Source of the DNA: Acetobacter orleanensis | Lineage (GTDB): Bacteria; Pseudomonadota; Alphaproteobacteria; Acetobacterales; Acetobacteraceae | Length of the DNA stretch: 34,655 bases | Assembly (NCBI RefSeq): GCF_001581005.1 | Contig: NZ_LHZV01000043.1 | Location: 1-34,655, forward strand | Reading direction: 5' to 3' | In this document: piece by piece, positions 1 through 7,980 of the stretch | Position numbering within the stretch: the stretch's first letter is position 1 | How the letters are laid out: each line of letters opens with the position of its first letter | Notes under the pieces: model-generated | Databases searched by the model: none | Told to the model about the DNA's origin: nothing | The model's input: only the letters and a program-made list of their open reading frames with translations | Program-made: the position numbers and the translations under genes

Positions 1-747
1 CCGAATAGGCTTATCGCCGAAGGCCTCAATGAACAGGTCAATGGTCTTACGAGTAGCTTTGAGCGTGTCGGGGCTTTTGGTGGTGTCTGAATAGATGAAT
101 TTTTCGGCCATCACCGACAGGCGAGGCGAGGAAGATTTAACAGGAGCAGGCTTTTCTTCTGCCCCCACATCTTCCAATGGCTCAAGAGACGATGCCGGAA
201 GGTTTCCGGCGTGCTGGGCCAGTGTCTGATTGTTGCGAATATCCACAATCATCGCCGCCAGTCGGTTTGCCTCCCCCCGAAGCATTTCTTTTTCTTTGGC
301 GCTTACGGCTGAGCCTGTTTTGAGGCGCTGGCTGAGAGATTCCAGTCGCGTCTGTATGGCAGCCAAGTGATCCTTGCTCTGCTGGAGAAAGGCGCTCTCT
401 TTCTGAACCTGTTCCAGCATCTCCATCGCATGGCGGGCTTTCTCAGCCTTCTGCTCCAGTGCGTGGCACTCTTCTGCGAGGGAAAGAGTCGTTTCCTGAT
501 CCCGGATCATCTGGGTTTGCAAGGCCAGAAGCTCTTGCAGAAGAGTAGGGGATGCCTGTTCGTCCAAAGTTCGGGCCCTGTGAAAGAAGTCACCTGTACG
601 CGCATACAGATCAGCAGCTCTTTCGCGGGCGATCAACTTTTTATCGGTGCGTAGGGAGAGGGAGATTTCAGACCGGCCCAGAAGGGCTTTGAGGTCCTGG
701 GGGATGGCACGGCGGAAATGGTAGTGTGAGCCGATGAGGCGAAGCAT
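1..747 (-). CDS. Tyrosine recombinase/integrase, long type, N-terminal part (element 1; cut by window edge)
   Basis: This frame opens at an ATG at 745-747, preceded on the minus strand by a GGGAA-like ribosome site, and stays open to the left edge, giving 249 codons. The protein begins MLRLIGSHYHFRRAVP, the N-terminal signature (DUF6538-like) seen in all the integrases of this window. It continues through a coiled, Glu/Lys-rich middle into the core-binding region (KATRKTIDLFIEAFGD near residue 240). The catalytic domain lies outside the window. It is closest in sequence to the integrase at 25191-26807. The start lies about 85 bases from the tRNA-derived att site at 834-861, so the enzyme presumably acts on that site. 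I see no frameshift or stop in the visible part. Confidence 0.88.
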   Translation of the reverse strand, partial: MLRLIGSHYHFRRAIPQDLKALLGRSEISLSLRTDKKLIARERAADLYARTGDFFHRARTLDEQASPTLLQELLALQTQMIRDQETTLSLAEECHALEQKAEKARHAMEMLEQVQKESAFLQQSKDHLAAIQTRLESLSQRLKTGSAVSAKEKEMLRGEANRLAAMIVDIRNNQTLAQHAGNLPASSLEPLEDVGAEEKPAPVKSSSPRLSVMAEKFIYSDTTKSPDTLKATRKTIDLFIEAFGDKPIR

Positions 748-833
748 GACGAATTCCCATTATGGGAAGACAAACGGGAGAATCCCGCAGACCCGCCAAA
801 TTCTCATTTTACTGTTATATTTCAACAGGTTAG

Positions 834-861
834 TGGTGCGAACTGCGGGACTCGAACCCGC
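834..861 (-). repeat. tRNA 3'-end att core, copy 1 (boundary of elements 1 and 2)
   Basis: Read on the minus strand this is a T-arm (GCGGG TTCGAGT CCCGC), seven acceptor bases (AGTTCGC), a discriminator A and CCA, which is the 3' end of a tRNA gene. No anticodon arm or tRNA 5' half follows, so it is an integration scar, not a functional tRNA. The same core occurs six times, each time just upstream of an integrase gene. The implied acceptor 5' strand (GCGAACT) would suit a tRNA-Leu-like gene, but this is a guess. Confidence 0.8.
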
Positions 862-980
862 TCGCTATGGACGCAACTGGTCAGGCAACCTATTGAAACA
901 GAACGATAATTTCAGATGAAATCATCCTTCACATGGTGACTGCGGGTTCACTCTGCGGGCAAACCCGTGGGGCAGTCAAG
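862..980. repeat. Element-end repeat, type A, copy 1
   Basis: About 120 bases next to the att core recur at 14533-14651 and 26922-27040, always beside a long-type integrase's att. The block carries the motif ATTGAAACAGAACGATAATTTCAG and ends in a stem-loop (937-978) with outer arms TGACTGC/GCAGTCA and inner arms GGGTT/AACCC. It probably holds integrase arm-binding sites or an element terminus. There is no coding sequence here; a small antisense frame reading VRTAGLEPAR is the usual artefact over a tRNA T-arm. Confidence 0.6.
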
Positions 981-1020
981 GGAGTGAACGGCAGACTATA
1001 GATATTTTCGAACGTAAAGC

Positions 1021-1040
1021 ACCGCTTAACGCGGTTTTTG
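1021..1040 (+). terminator. Terminator-like hairpin upstream of higB
   Basis: The arms ACCGC and GCGGT enclose the loop TTAAC and are followed by TTTTTG. The stem is short, so this could equally be a leader structure of the higBA transcript. Confidence 0.35.
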
Positions 1041-1060
1041 TAAAGTCATACATTACGCAC

Positions 1061-1351
1061 ATGGAGATAGACAGTATCGCTCATAAAGGGCTCCGGCGTT
1101 TCTTTGAAACAGGGAATGCGAAAGGGCTGGTCGGTGACATCAGTCGTTTGTGCAAAATACTGGCCTTTATTGATGCTGCCGGGTCTCTGGAAGAACTGTC
1201 TGTGCCTCCAAACTATGGATTGCATCCGTTAACAGGCGGCCGGGCAGGAACATGGTCAATGACCGTTACGAAAAATTGACGTCTGACATTCAGAGTGAGT
1301 GAAACAGGTGCTCTTCTGGATATGACATTGGAGGATTATCATGGCTCTTAA
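1061..1351 (+). pseudogene. higB: HigB-type (RelE/ParE superfamily) toxin, interrupted by an in-frame TGA
   Basis: The frame from the ATG at 1061 encodes a HigB-like mRNA-cleaving toxin: IAHKGLRRFFETGNAKG, then LHPLTGGRAGTWSMTVTKN, then a TGA at 1277-1279. After that stop the same frame continues with no shift: RLTFRVSETGALLDMTLEDYHGS, ending in TAA at 1349-1351. HigB proteins of this family have Trp at this place (NWRLTF), so a single TGG to TGA change explains the stop. The truncated product (72 aa) would lack the C-terminal strand and helix with the conserved DYH. The end of the full frame overlaps the start of higA by 11 bases, the normal toxin-antitoxin arrangement. The toxin is probably inactive unless the stop is read through or is a sequencing error. 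Confidence 0.85.
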
Positions 1352-1673
1352 AATGCACTCCTCTCTGGCGGTTCATGTAGGGGACTGGATAAAAACAGAA
1401 CTATTGGAACCTCATAACATCCGTGTGAATGCTGTCGACGAGCATTTTGGTGTCTCTCGTCAGTCTATCAGTGCGTTACTGAATGGCCGGGCACGCTTAT
1501 CAGCAGATATGGCTATCCGTTTTGAGAAAGCTTTTGGGATTAGTGCTGAGACGCTGATGCGGATGCAGAGCACGTTCGATTTGGCGCAGGCACGTGTCCA
1601 TGAAGGCAATCTTGAGGTGAGTGGTTTCTTTGGGCAGGCTCAGAAACCTGTCGGATATCGGGTTTCTCAATAG
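1341..1673 (+). CDS. higA: HigA-type antitoxin, XRE-family helix-turn-helix protein
   Basis: This 110-aa protein has an XRE helix-turn-helix at about residues 27-60 (AVDEHFGVSRQSISALLNGRARLSADMAIRFEKAFG), typical of HigA antitoxins, which bind and neutralise HigB and repress their own operon. The ATG lies inside the last codons of the full-length higB frame, and GGAG at 1331-1334 is a good ribosome site. The antitoxin is intact although its toxin carries a stop, so it may act as an anti-addiction or stand-alone regulator. The C-terminal residues (about 85-110) are family-variable. The gene ends just before the reversed hairpin element at 1687. Confidence 0.88.
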   Translation: MALKMHSSLAVHVGDWIKTELLEPHNIRVNAVDEHFGVSRQSISALLNGRARLSADMAIRFEKAFGISAETLMRMQSTFDLAQARVHEGNLEVSGFFGQAQKPVGYRVSQ

Positions 1674-1686
1674 GTTACTTTTAAAG

Positions 1687-1758
1687 GGAGCCAGCAGTGC
1701 TCAATGGCTACCCATTAAGCAGCAGGCAAGGGGGAATGCTTCCCCCGTTGACCCCCTT
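1687..1758 (-). repeat. Structured hairpin element A (reverse orientation)
   Basis: One of seven copies of the structured repeat, and the only one in reverse orientation. Read on the minus strand it has GGGGGTCAACGGGGGAA, CCCCC, then stem TGCTTAATGG with CCATTGAGCA (one G-T wobble) around a four-base GTAG loop, then CTGCTGGCTCCC. It is shorter than the other copies because the inner GCTACC arm is missing. It sits between higA and the PRTase-TOPRIM gene, and forms an inverted pair with the copy at 3633-3714. Possible oriT or folded recombination site. Confidence 0.7.
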
Positions 1759-1985
1759 GTTCTTTTTGAAATCCGTCCCCTTCGGGGGAGATTGTCTGCT
1801 TTGTAAAAGCCTGAATGAAAAACTTGTTAGTATGCTCAGTCATGCAGGAGCAGACTGGTGACGCTACTTTGGTGCCATGCGGTTTATTAGATTTTTCAAT
1901 GTTGATTTTTTTAATATACAAGACGGATTTTTCGTATTTATTAATGGTTTGTGGAATGCTCTTCATCATAATATGAGAAAATAAA

Positions 1986-3473
1986 TTGATACATTCTTTG
2001 CCATCCAATCTTCGAATGCTCGTTTCACGTATAGAAATAGCTATAAAAAAATGGCCAGTACAAATTTCTTTGGACCATGCATTGAAATGGGTACTTCAGT
2101 TTGATAAAGAAGATTATCCATTGGCTGTTCAAATTATAGAGCATCTCGATGTTCTTGGATCGAGCCAAATTAGGGCTGCTCTGGAGGTTGCTCATACAAA
2201 ACTTGTCAGAAGTATTTCAAATAAAGGCTCTCCCATGAAGGGGAATAATACACTTTTTGCTGCTGTTGGCAAATCGGCAAAAAGTGGAGCATTAATCGCC
2301 TATCATTACAGGGTGACCTCTGAAATTCCAGAAAGTAGCTTTATTTCAGGTGATGAAGAAGATCAACTGGATCTATCAAAGATAGAAAATATTGTTTTAG
2401 TTGATGATGTAATTGGAACAGGAAGAACTATTACCTCTGAAGTTAGCAAGATGGCAGAGGAGGTTTATTCATCTGAGCGTGTAAGAAATATATTTGTTCT
2501 TACGGTTGCTGGTTATGAGTCTGGAATAAATCATGTAGAAGAAAAAACCGGATCTTCTGTAATAACAGCATTAGAGTACGGTATTAGGGATACTGTTGCA
2601 GATTTGGATGCTGTATTTTATCATGGAATGCCGATGTCTGATCGAGAAGATAGTCTTGAGACTATAAAGCGTTACTGTAGATCTGTCGGAAATTCTGAGT
2701 TGGGTTTTGCAAATGTGGGAGGATTACTGGTTTTTGATCACAATACCCCTAATACGACCTTGCCTATAATATGGAGTAACAGTAAAAATTGGCTTCCGTT
2801 ATTTCCGAGGGCAGCAAATATTCCGGGTTCCGCCAAAGTAATTAAAAGTGTCAAAAAAGAACGATCGGCGGATTTTGAGAAAAAAGATAGTACTAATTTA
2901 TCGGTAATTCGTAAAGAAATGGAGATTACACTTTTTGTCGAAGGAAAAATAGACGAGATTTTCATTGATTATTTTGTTGAGAAGCAAAAACTTTCAGAGA
3001 ATATCGAGGTTGGAAAAGTAAATGCCATTGCTTTGGGCGGATTGTACCAATCGCAAAAACTTATAGACCTTTTGCAACAAAGTAAAAAGCATGCAGTGTT
3101 TGTTCTTGATAATGACGCTCATGCAAAGAGAGCAGCTTCACGATTGGACGGGTTAGAAAATGTCCCTGTTATGTTTTTGAAGCCGAATTTTATAGCTCTT
3201 CTTGATATCAATAAAATATATGCCAATAAGGAGCGTTTTCCAAGCTTACCAGAAGAACCTTTATCTATTGACGACGAAAGGGCAGATGTTTCTGATGACA
3301 AATGGTTACATGCGCTGGAAAAGGCGACCATTAGGAGAGGGGCAATTGTTTCAAGGGCGGATGCGATTATCAAATTTATTGACGAGTTTCTTGATGAAAA
3401 GAAATATGAGGAATTTTGTAAGGAACTGAAGGAAAAAATTAATGTTTTTTTTCCTTCACTGCCTGAGGTTTAA
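1986..3473 (+). CDS. Phosphoribosyltransferase-like (PRTase-CE type) and TOPRIM fusion protein, putative defence effector
   Basis: This 495-aa protein appears to join two domains. Residues about 30-75 look like the winged-helix part that precedes PRTase-CE domains. VLVDDVIGTGRT at 137-148 is the PRPP-binding loop of type I phosphoribosyltransferases, and DHNTPNTTLPIIW near 251-263 is typical of the conflict-system PRTase family. From about residue 311 a TOPRIM-like fold follows: LFVEGKIDE (Glu319) and FVLDNDAHA (Asp375 and Asp377), the metal-binding set of OLD, primase and topoisomerase enzymes. Both active sites look intact. The 1986 start is TTG with a weak GAGAAA upstream; an ATG at 2016 would give 485 aa. 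The gene is AT-rich, stands alone between two inverted hairpin elements, and has no partner gene beside it. A role in phage defence is inferred from family and context. Confidence 0.75.
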   Translation: MIHSLPSNLRMLVSRIEIAIKKWPVQISLDHALKWVLQFDKEDYPLAVQIIEHLDVLGSSQIRAALEVAHTKLVRSISNKGSPMKGNNTLFAAVGKSAKSGALIAYHYRVTSEIPESSFISGDEEDQLDLSKIENIVLVDDVIGTGRTITSEVSKMAEEVYSSERVRNIFVLTVAGYESGINHVEEKTGSSVITALEYGIRDTVADLDAVFYHGMPMSDREDSLETIKRYCRSVGNSELGFANVGGLLVFDHNTPNTTLPIIWSNSKNWLPLFPRAANIPGSAKVIKSVKKERSADFEKKDSTNLSVIRKEMEITLFVEGKIDEIFIDYFVEKQKLSENIEVGKVNAIALGGLYQSQKLIDLLQQSKKHAVFVLDNDAHAKRAASRLDGLENVPVMFLKPNFIALLDINKIYANKERFPSLPEEPLSIDDERADVSDDKWLHALEKATIRRGAIVSRADAIIKFIDEFLDEKKYEEFCKELKEKINVFFPSLPEV

Positions 3474-3632
3474 CAAATAACATAAATAATAATGGAAATT
3501 TTGGAATAAATTTTTGTTTCAAAAATCAGTGTTATTATTCACATATGGACAAATATTTTCTGGATCGGCATTGGTGATTTCTGTCGATTCCATGTTTTTA
3601 TGCCCTTTAAAAACGGGTTTTAAAATGGATAA

Positions 3633-3714
3633 GGGGGTCAACGGGGGAGGTTTCTCCCCCTTGCCAGTTGCTTGATGGGACCCTTTGGGTAGCCATTGAG
3701 CACTGCTGGCTCCC
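3633..3714 (+). repeat. Structured hairpin element B
   Basis: It contains GGGGGTCAACGGGGGAG, a CTCCCCC arm, then stem TGCTTGATGG with CCATTGAGCA (two G-T wobbles) around an inner ACCC-TTT-GGGT hairpin, then CACTGCTGGCTCCC. It abuts the 3' end of the integrase gene at 3717. Confidence 0.75.
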
Positions 3715-3716
3715 TT

Positions 3717-5090
3717 TTAAATCGTGACGTTTGCAAAGGCTGTTTCCGGGTAGCTTATTGCCTCTATGGTTTGTTGCAGATTGGCTGTTGAAATGCCGGT
3801 CAGATAGGTAGTCATCCCTTGGCTCTTATGGGTGGCTTCATGCCCAAGCAGGCGGTCAATCCACACCTCTCGGATATTTGCATTCGCGTTTCTGAGTTGC
3901 GTCGAGACTGTGTGCCGGAACGAGTGAAACGTGATTTCTGCTGGCAGACCAATGCGGGTCTTGAGCAATGAGAAAGCCCGTCCCAATGCTGCGCCCCTTG
4001 TACCCTGTTTCGAGGTTTCCAGACCGGCAATGAGATAAGGGCCATTCGTGGCATCCTTGAGTGCCAGAACTCCCGCTTCAATCAGTTTTGGATGGACAGG
4101 CACCATGCGGGTGCCAGCATCAGTCTTCGGTGACCAGCCGGTTTCGGCGTGTGGCTGAATGAGGAAGCAAGGGATACCGTCAACGGTCTGGAGGTCTTCT
4201 TTTCTCAGGGTACAGATTTCCCCAAGCCTCATGCCGGAATAAGCAGCAATAAGAGTGACCAGCCGGAAAGTTTGCTCCGGTATAGAAGTACTATGCCATG
4301 ATGCAGAGGCCAGCAAAGCTAGTTCTCTGGCTGTCCAGCTTCTGCGTATGGTCTTTTGCCCATTCTCGAAATTCCAGCCCGTCCATGGGTTCCGTGTGAC
4401 CAACTCCCTTTGGTGTAACTGGTTCCACAGGGCCGAGAGACGCATCATATGGTTTTTAACGCTCTTGCCACTCAAGGTTGGTAGACCTTCCTCTCTGGCC
4501 CGTTGTGCCTCTTCTTCAAGGGTGAGGCTGCTCTTGCGCTTCCCCAGTGAGGCCGGAAGGGAAAACAGGAGGTCACGGAACGCCCCGGCCTTCTCGCCCC
4601 CTATGATGGATACAGGGGCATCGCCAAACGCTTGCAGGAACAGGTCCACTGCCCGCTGGGTCGCTTTCTTGGTGTCAGCACTGGCATGGGGGCTGTCCAA
4701 GACAAAGCGTTTCAGGGCACCTGACAGCATCAAGGGTTGAGTTTTGGGAGGCTTGACCGTTTTCTTCACTGTCCGAGGTTTTGGCATCGGTGCTGACACC
4801 GGCACGGACCCCGTTTCCTGAGCAGATGAAGGTAGGCCGACGCTCTGCAAATCCCGCAGTGAAACCCGCAGTCCTTCAAGCCTGTTTAAAGTGTCTGGTT
4901 CAGAGAGAGCCAGATGGGCCTGAGAGAAGAGTTCTGTTGTTCTGGCATGAAGCAGAGAAGCGCGTTTGCGGGCTTCGTTCTGGTAGCCGGTTTTTAAAGA
5001 AACCCAGATTTCCCGCCGGTTTAGGGCTGCTCGCAGGATAGGGGGAACGATACGACGAAAGTGGTAGGTAGTGCCTCGGACGCGGAGCAT
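3717..5090 (-). CDS. Tyrosine recombinase/integrase, short type (element 2)
   Basis: This site-specific recombinase (457 aa) cuts and rejoins DNA through a tyrosine intermediate. The N-terminus MLRVRGTTYHFRRIVP is the DUF6538-like arm domain. A core-binding domain follows around residues 125-230. The catalytic domain shows SGMRLGEI (first Arg), HSFRHTVST (His-x-x-Arg), LGHEATHKS (second His) and TTYLTG with the nucleophile Tyr near 429. The ATG at 5088-5090 has GAGGGAAG upstream. A TTG 36 bases further out would add 12 residues but has no ribosome site. All key residues are present, so it is likely active. The gene lies between hairpin element B and the att core at 5180. It is nearly identical in blocks to the integrase at 15761-17134. 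Confidence 0.92.
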   Translation of the reverse strand: MLRVRGTTYHFRRIVPPILRAALNRREIWVSLKTGYQNEARKRASLLHARTTELFSQAHLALSEPDTLNRLEGLRVSLRDLQSVGLPSSAQETGSVPVSAPMPKPRTVKKTVKPPKTQPLMLSGALKRFVLDSPHASADTKKATQRAVDLFLQAFGDAPVSIIGGEKAGAFRDLLFSLPASLGKRKSSLTLEEEAQRAREEGLPTLSGKSVKNHMMRLSALWNQLHQRELVTRNPWTGWNFENGQKTIRRSWTARELALLASASWHSTSIPEQTFRLVTLIAAYSGMRLGEICTLRKEDLQTVDGIPCFLIQPHAETGWSPKTDAGTRMVPVHPKLIEAGVLALKDATNGPYLIAGLETSKQGTRGAALGRAFSLLKTRIGLPAEITFHSFRHTVSTQLRNANANIREVWIDRLLGHEATHKSQGMTTYLTGISTANLQQTIEAISYPETAFANVTI

Positions 5091-5179
5091 AAAATCTTCC
5101 CTCAGTGGGGAAGGACGATGGAGCAAAGACAGCCTTTGCCCCTCATTCAGCCGAAAAATCGTGCTATTTCAGGTGTCTG

Positions 5180-5206
5180 TGGTGCGAACTGCGGGACTCG
5201 AACCCG
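5180..5206 (-). repeat. tRNA 3'-end att core, copy 2 (boundary of elements 2 and 3)
   Basis: On the minus strand this reads as a tRNA 3' end: T-arm, AGTTCGC acceptor, A and CCA. The sequence to its right (ggagaacggggtg...) matches neither of the two shared end-repeat types, so the left end of element 3 is of different origin or has been rearranged. Confidence 0.78.
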
Positions 5207-5296
5207 GAGAACGGGGTGAGTTGCGTTCGAAACCTTCATGATTTCATCAAGGAAAACGCTAAAAGACGTCCTTCTTGGTAACGACTTACGAGAAAC

Positions 5297-5340
5297 ACTT
5301 TGGAGAAGAAGTGAGTTCTCGTCAAGAGACTTTCCAAAGT
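5297..5340. repeat. Inverted repeat downstream of relaxase 1
   Basis: The outer arms ACTTTGGA (5297-5304) and TCCAAAGT (5333-5340) enclose inner arms GAGAA/TTCTC. It lies just past the relaxase stop codon. There is no T-run, so it is only a weak terminator candidate. Confidence 0.35.
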
Positions 5341-5342
5341 CT

Positions 5343-7133
5343 TCAAAACGGTGAAGGTGTGCCAGGGGGTGGGTGTCGGGTGTGCGGGTTCGGTGCGGGA
5401 AACAATGTAGGACTGCGGGAACGATACGGGCTGATAAGCACCTGATGTTTCACTTTATGATTTTTCGTTGTGAGCAAATCAGAAAGCCGTTTGATCTCAC
5501 GCTGAGCAGCATCTTTCTTGTCTCTGTGCGCTCTGTTCCAATCCATAATGCGCTTTTGGCGCGCTTGCACGATACGGTCAAAACGCTGGTTAAGCCATGG
5601 GTCCAGCTCCTTTATGTCGGCCATGGCTGAAAATTCGGTATCATAGGTTTTCCTGAAGTGTTCCAGAGCCGGTTTGTTCTTTTCACTCAGGATGGAGCGG
5701 ATCGGATTGGGCGGCTCTGCACGCAGCCCCACGATATGCAGCAAGGCTTGCACGACAAAACGGAGAACCTCCAGAAATTCGAAAAAGAGCTGATCCGCTC
5801 TTCTTTCAAGTCTTGTGGCTTTCACAGTGAGACGCTGCCAGCGACTTTTTTCAGCGTCCTGCCAGTCTCGTTTTGCGACGCTATAATGGTCAAAGCTTTT
5901 TCTGAGCTGTTTCTGGTAAGGGGTAAGCTGCTTGCGCCATGTCGCTATCATCTTGTCTCGATCAAGAGGTTTCCAGGTCGCTTCGGGTGCCTGCTGGGCA
6001 AGAATAGCGCGTTGTTGTGCGATGGCTTGCCTGATCTCTTTCCGAAAACGGGCTTCCTTTGCACTTATGATGTGCACGGAAGAGGTGGAGCGGAGTGGTT
6101 CTGTCGTGAGAGTGTCAACGTCAGCTATTCGTTTGAGCCATAGTTCTTTTCGGCATGCAGGGATTTTCGGGCGTTTTAAAACCGGAGCTTTTCTGGGCAC
6201 AGGCTGAGTGTCAGACGGTTTGGGAATAGGGTATTTGTTATAAAAATCTACGGTCGTCCGGCGGATTGACAGGCGTGTACTCTGGATGTTGAGTTCTCGT
6301 TCATCTTCGGTTTGGCTCCGTTCTTCTGAAAGCAGGTTTCGAAAATCTGCTGCTTTGACTTTTGCAAGACGGGTAAAGCTTCCCACAAGAAGGCCATCAC
6401 TGGTTTCAATAATATGAGCACCCGGTCGCGTCTCTTTACGGTCGCCTTCACGCAGCGTCAGAGAGTGGTCTTTCAAGGCGGCCCGGAAAGCCTTTAATCC
6501 GTCTGATTGCGACCAGAGGGACGTGACCAGCTTTTTCAGGGCGGGAAGATCAAACCCTTGGCGTTCGGTAATGCGTCGCGCCTCTGATGTATAGGCAGCG
6601 CGGGGTTTTGCATCATCAGCAACAGGAATGAGAGCATCGACCTGTTCCGCGGCATTGTGACGACCTTCTTTACGCAAGGCTTTGGCAATCGCCTTGTCAT
6701 GTCGACCAACCACAAGTTTGTGCCCCAGCCGGATTTCTTCAAGGCGCGCGACTTTTTCCATGCGCATCCATGTGAACCGGCTTTCCAGAACATGATTCTG
6801 TTGCCACTCTGGCAGGATCAGATGGCCATGTGTGCTTCCGTCCTTCTGGTGAACCACAAGAGTGAGGTGTTCGGGGTCTGCATGGAGTTCGTCACACAGA
6901 CGACGGGCAAAGGCTGAAAGCTGTTCATCGGTCATCGCGTCATCTGGATTGAAGGCGATATGACGGAGACCGTATTTCAGTCCTTCGCGGTGCGCTTCGC
7001 GCATATGGTCATGCAGGAGCCATTCAGACCCGGCCAGAACTCTGATGGCTTCATTTTTCGCACCATGCAGAACATGGCGTGCAATGGCACCCGCTCCGCT
7101 CTTTGTTGTGATCCGGCTTTCCTTGACGATCAT
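5343..7133 (-). CDS. mobA: Relaxase / mobilization nuclease 1 (element 3)
   Basis: This 596-aa relaxase would nick oriT and lead the transferred strand. The N-terminal half carries the metal-binding motif VVHQKDGSTHGHLIL with His95, Asp98, His102 and His104, matching the HxxD...HxH third motif of VirD2/MobA-like relaxases. The candidate nucleophile is less clear; Tyr54 in GLKYGLRHIAF is a conserved tyrosine in all three copies here. The C-terminal half is basic and helical, with a hydrophobic helix LRFVVQALLHIVGL near 470, and ends in a Pro/Ser-rich tail that differs from the other two copies. MobC lies 22 bases upstream on the same strand, so the two form an operon. No type IV secretion genes are present, so transfer would need a helper element. 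The exact MOB class is not certain. Confidence 0.85.
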   Translation of the reverse strand: MIVKESRITTKSGAGAIARHVLHGAKNEAIRVLAGSEWLLHDHMREAHREGLKYGLRHIAFNPDDAMTDEQLSAFARRLCDELHADPEHLTLVVHQKDGSTHGHLILPEWQQNHVLESRFTWMRMEKVARLEEIRLGHKLVVGRHDKAIAKALRKEGRHNAAEQVDALIPVADDAKPRAAYTSEARRITERQGFDLPALKKLVTSLWSQSDGLKAFRAALKDHSLTLREGDRKETRPGAHIIETSDGLLVGSFTRLAKVKAADFRNLLSEERSQTEDERELNIQSTRLSIRRTTVDFYNKYPIPKPSDTQPVPRKAPVLKRPKIPACRKELWLKRIADVDTLTTEPLRSTSSVHIISAKEARFRKEIRQAIAQQRAILAQQAPEATWKPLDRDKMIATWRKQLTPYQKQLRKSFDHYSVAKRDWQDAEKSRWQRLTVKATRLERRADQLFFEFLEVLRFVVQALLHIVGLRAEPPNPIRSILSEKNKPALEHFRKTYDTEFSAMADIKELDPWLNQRFDRIVQARQKRIMDWNRAHRDKKDAAQREIKRLSDLLTTKNHKVKHQVLISPYRSRSPTLFPAPNPHTRHPPPGTPSPF

Positions 7134-7155
7134 GGATCATGCTCTCACAGGACTT

Positions 7156-7545
7156 TCAATGACGCGTCGTATGAGGCTCGTTGCACCTGTGAAGGGCTGG
7201 CCGAATGGAAGGCATCTTGTGTGCTCGGGACAGTATCCGGTCAAGCTGACAGATCAGCATGTCAAGATCATCGAGCACACATCCGCACCGGACGGCATCC
7301 TCGCAATTTGCAGAACGGGCTAATTGATTGAGGTTGTTGCCAACTCGGGAAAGCTGGTGGCGTATGCCACGCAGTTCCTCGGGAACAGGTCGGCCATCAT
7401 GACCAGACAGTTCTGCACTGGTGAGCAGAGAACGTATCCAGTTGGCCGTTGTGGCATGGCTCTGAGCGCGAGCGATATGGTTCCAGCGCATCAGCTCGTC
7501 TGGCGATGCTCTGACGGAGAGGCGGGATGTTCGAGGTATCGGCAT
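7156..7545 (-). CDS. mobC: MobC-like relaxosome accessory protein 1
   Basis: This 129-aa protein begins MPIPRTSRLSVRASPDELMRWNH, a ribbon-helix-helix type DNA-binding start. It carries the family hallmark RHQLSRVGNNLNQLARSAN at about residues 68-86. MobC proteins bind oriT and help the relaxase open the nic region. The ATG at 7543-7545 has an AAGGAG ribosome site; the frame is open further upstream but only through the hairpin element. Relaxase 1 follows 22 bases downstream. Hairpin element C lies immediately upstream, which is the usual position of oriT relative to mobC. Confidence 0.85.
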   Translation of the reverse strand: MPIPRTSRLSVRASPDELMRWNHIARAQSHATTANWIRSLLTSAELSGHDGRPVPEELRGIRHQLSRVGNNLNQLARSANCEDAVRCGCVLDDLDMLICQLDRILSRAHKMPSIRPALHRCNEPHTTRH

Positions 7546-7568
7546 GACTGGTTTCTCCTTGCTTAAGA

Positions 7569-7647
7569 GGGGGTCAACGGGGGAGATTTCTCCCCCTTGC
7601 CAGCTGTTGAATGCTACCTTGGGTAGCCATTCAACACTGCTGGCTCC
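7569..7647 (+). repeat. Structured hairpin element C
   Basis: GGGGGAG-attt-CTCCCCC is followed by a perfect stem TGTTGAAT/ATTCAACA around the inner hairpin GCTACC-TT-GGGTAGC, then CTGCTGGCTCC. It lies just upstream of mobC. This is the best paired of the seven copies. Confidence 0.78.
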
Positions 7648-7980
7648 TGACCAGAACCCCATGGAGACTAAGGTAATCTATTTCCATGCAAAGAACGAAA
7701 AAAGAACAAATTCTTAACGCTTAAAATGAAGGAGGCTTCTGGAGAGTCTGTTTCAGTATGAATGGGAGGCTTGAGTATAGTCTCCTTCCGCCTCAAAGCC
7801 GAGGTACGTTAGGCTCGCTTTAATCGACTAGTTTTGGGACTAAATACCCAGGAAGAGATCATTGTGATAACCGGATTGACGCATCACGAAAGGTCGCTTA
7901 ACTGTCGCAATGAGATGAAAATAGAATATCGATAATCTACGATAGATTTCATTATGCATTTACGACAAGGAAATTAAGCA
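7648..7980. other. Intergenic stretch with no recognised gene
   Basis: The stretch holds the edge of the hairpin element and the probable promoter region of the gene at 7981. In the other mob elements a long-type integrase begins at this place. Here the integrase is missing and unrelated AT-rich DNA follows, so the junction marks an insertion or deletion. Confidence 0.5.

Noticed and set aside
834..861. A functional tRNA gene at any of the six tRNA-like sites
   Set aside because: Only the T-arm, acceptor 3' strand and CCA are present. The DNA where the anticodon and D arms should be has no cloverleaf in any copy, and two copies have changes in the core.
734..919. Small open frame across the att core reading VVRTAGLEPARYGRN, with a relative at 26794-27081
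   Set aside because: VRTAGLEPA peptides are a well-known artefact of translating the antisense of a tRNA T-arm. The frame covers the att core and end repeat, and has no convincing ribosome site or independent conservation.
1715..2008. Open frame of 97 codons on the minus strand across hairpin A
   Set aside because: It runs through the repeat element and non-coding DNA. It has no family resemblance and no ribosome site, and the repeat explains the sequence.
4255..4740. Long plus-strand frame inside the integrase gene, with similar ones inside the other integrases and relaxases
   Set aside because: These are shadows of GC-biased minus-strand genes. The minus-strand products carry complete catalytic motifs, while the plus-strand products resemble nothing.
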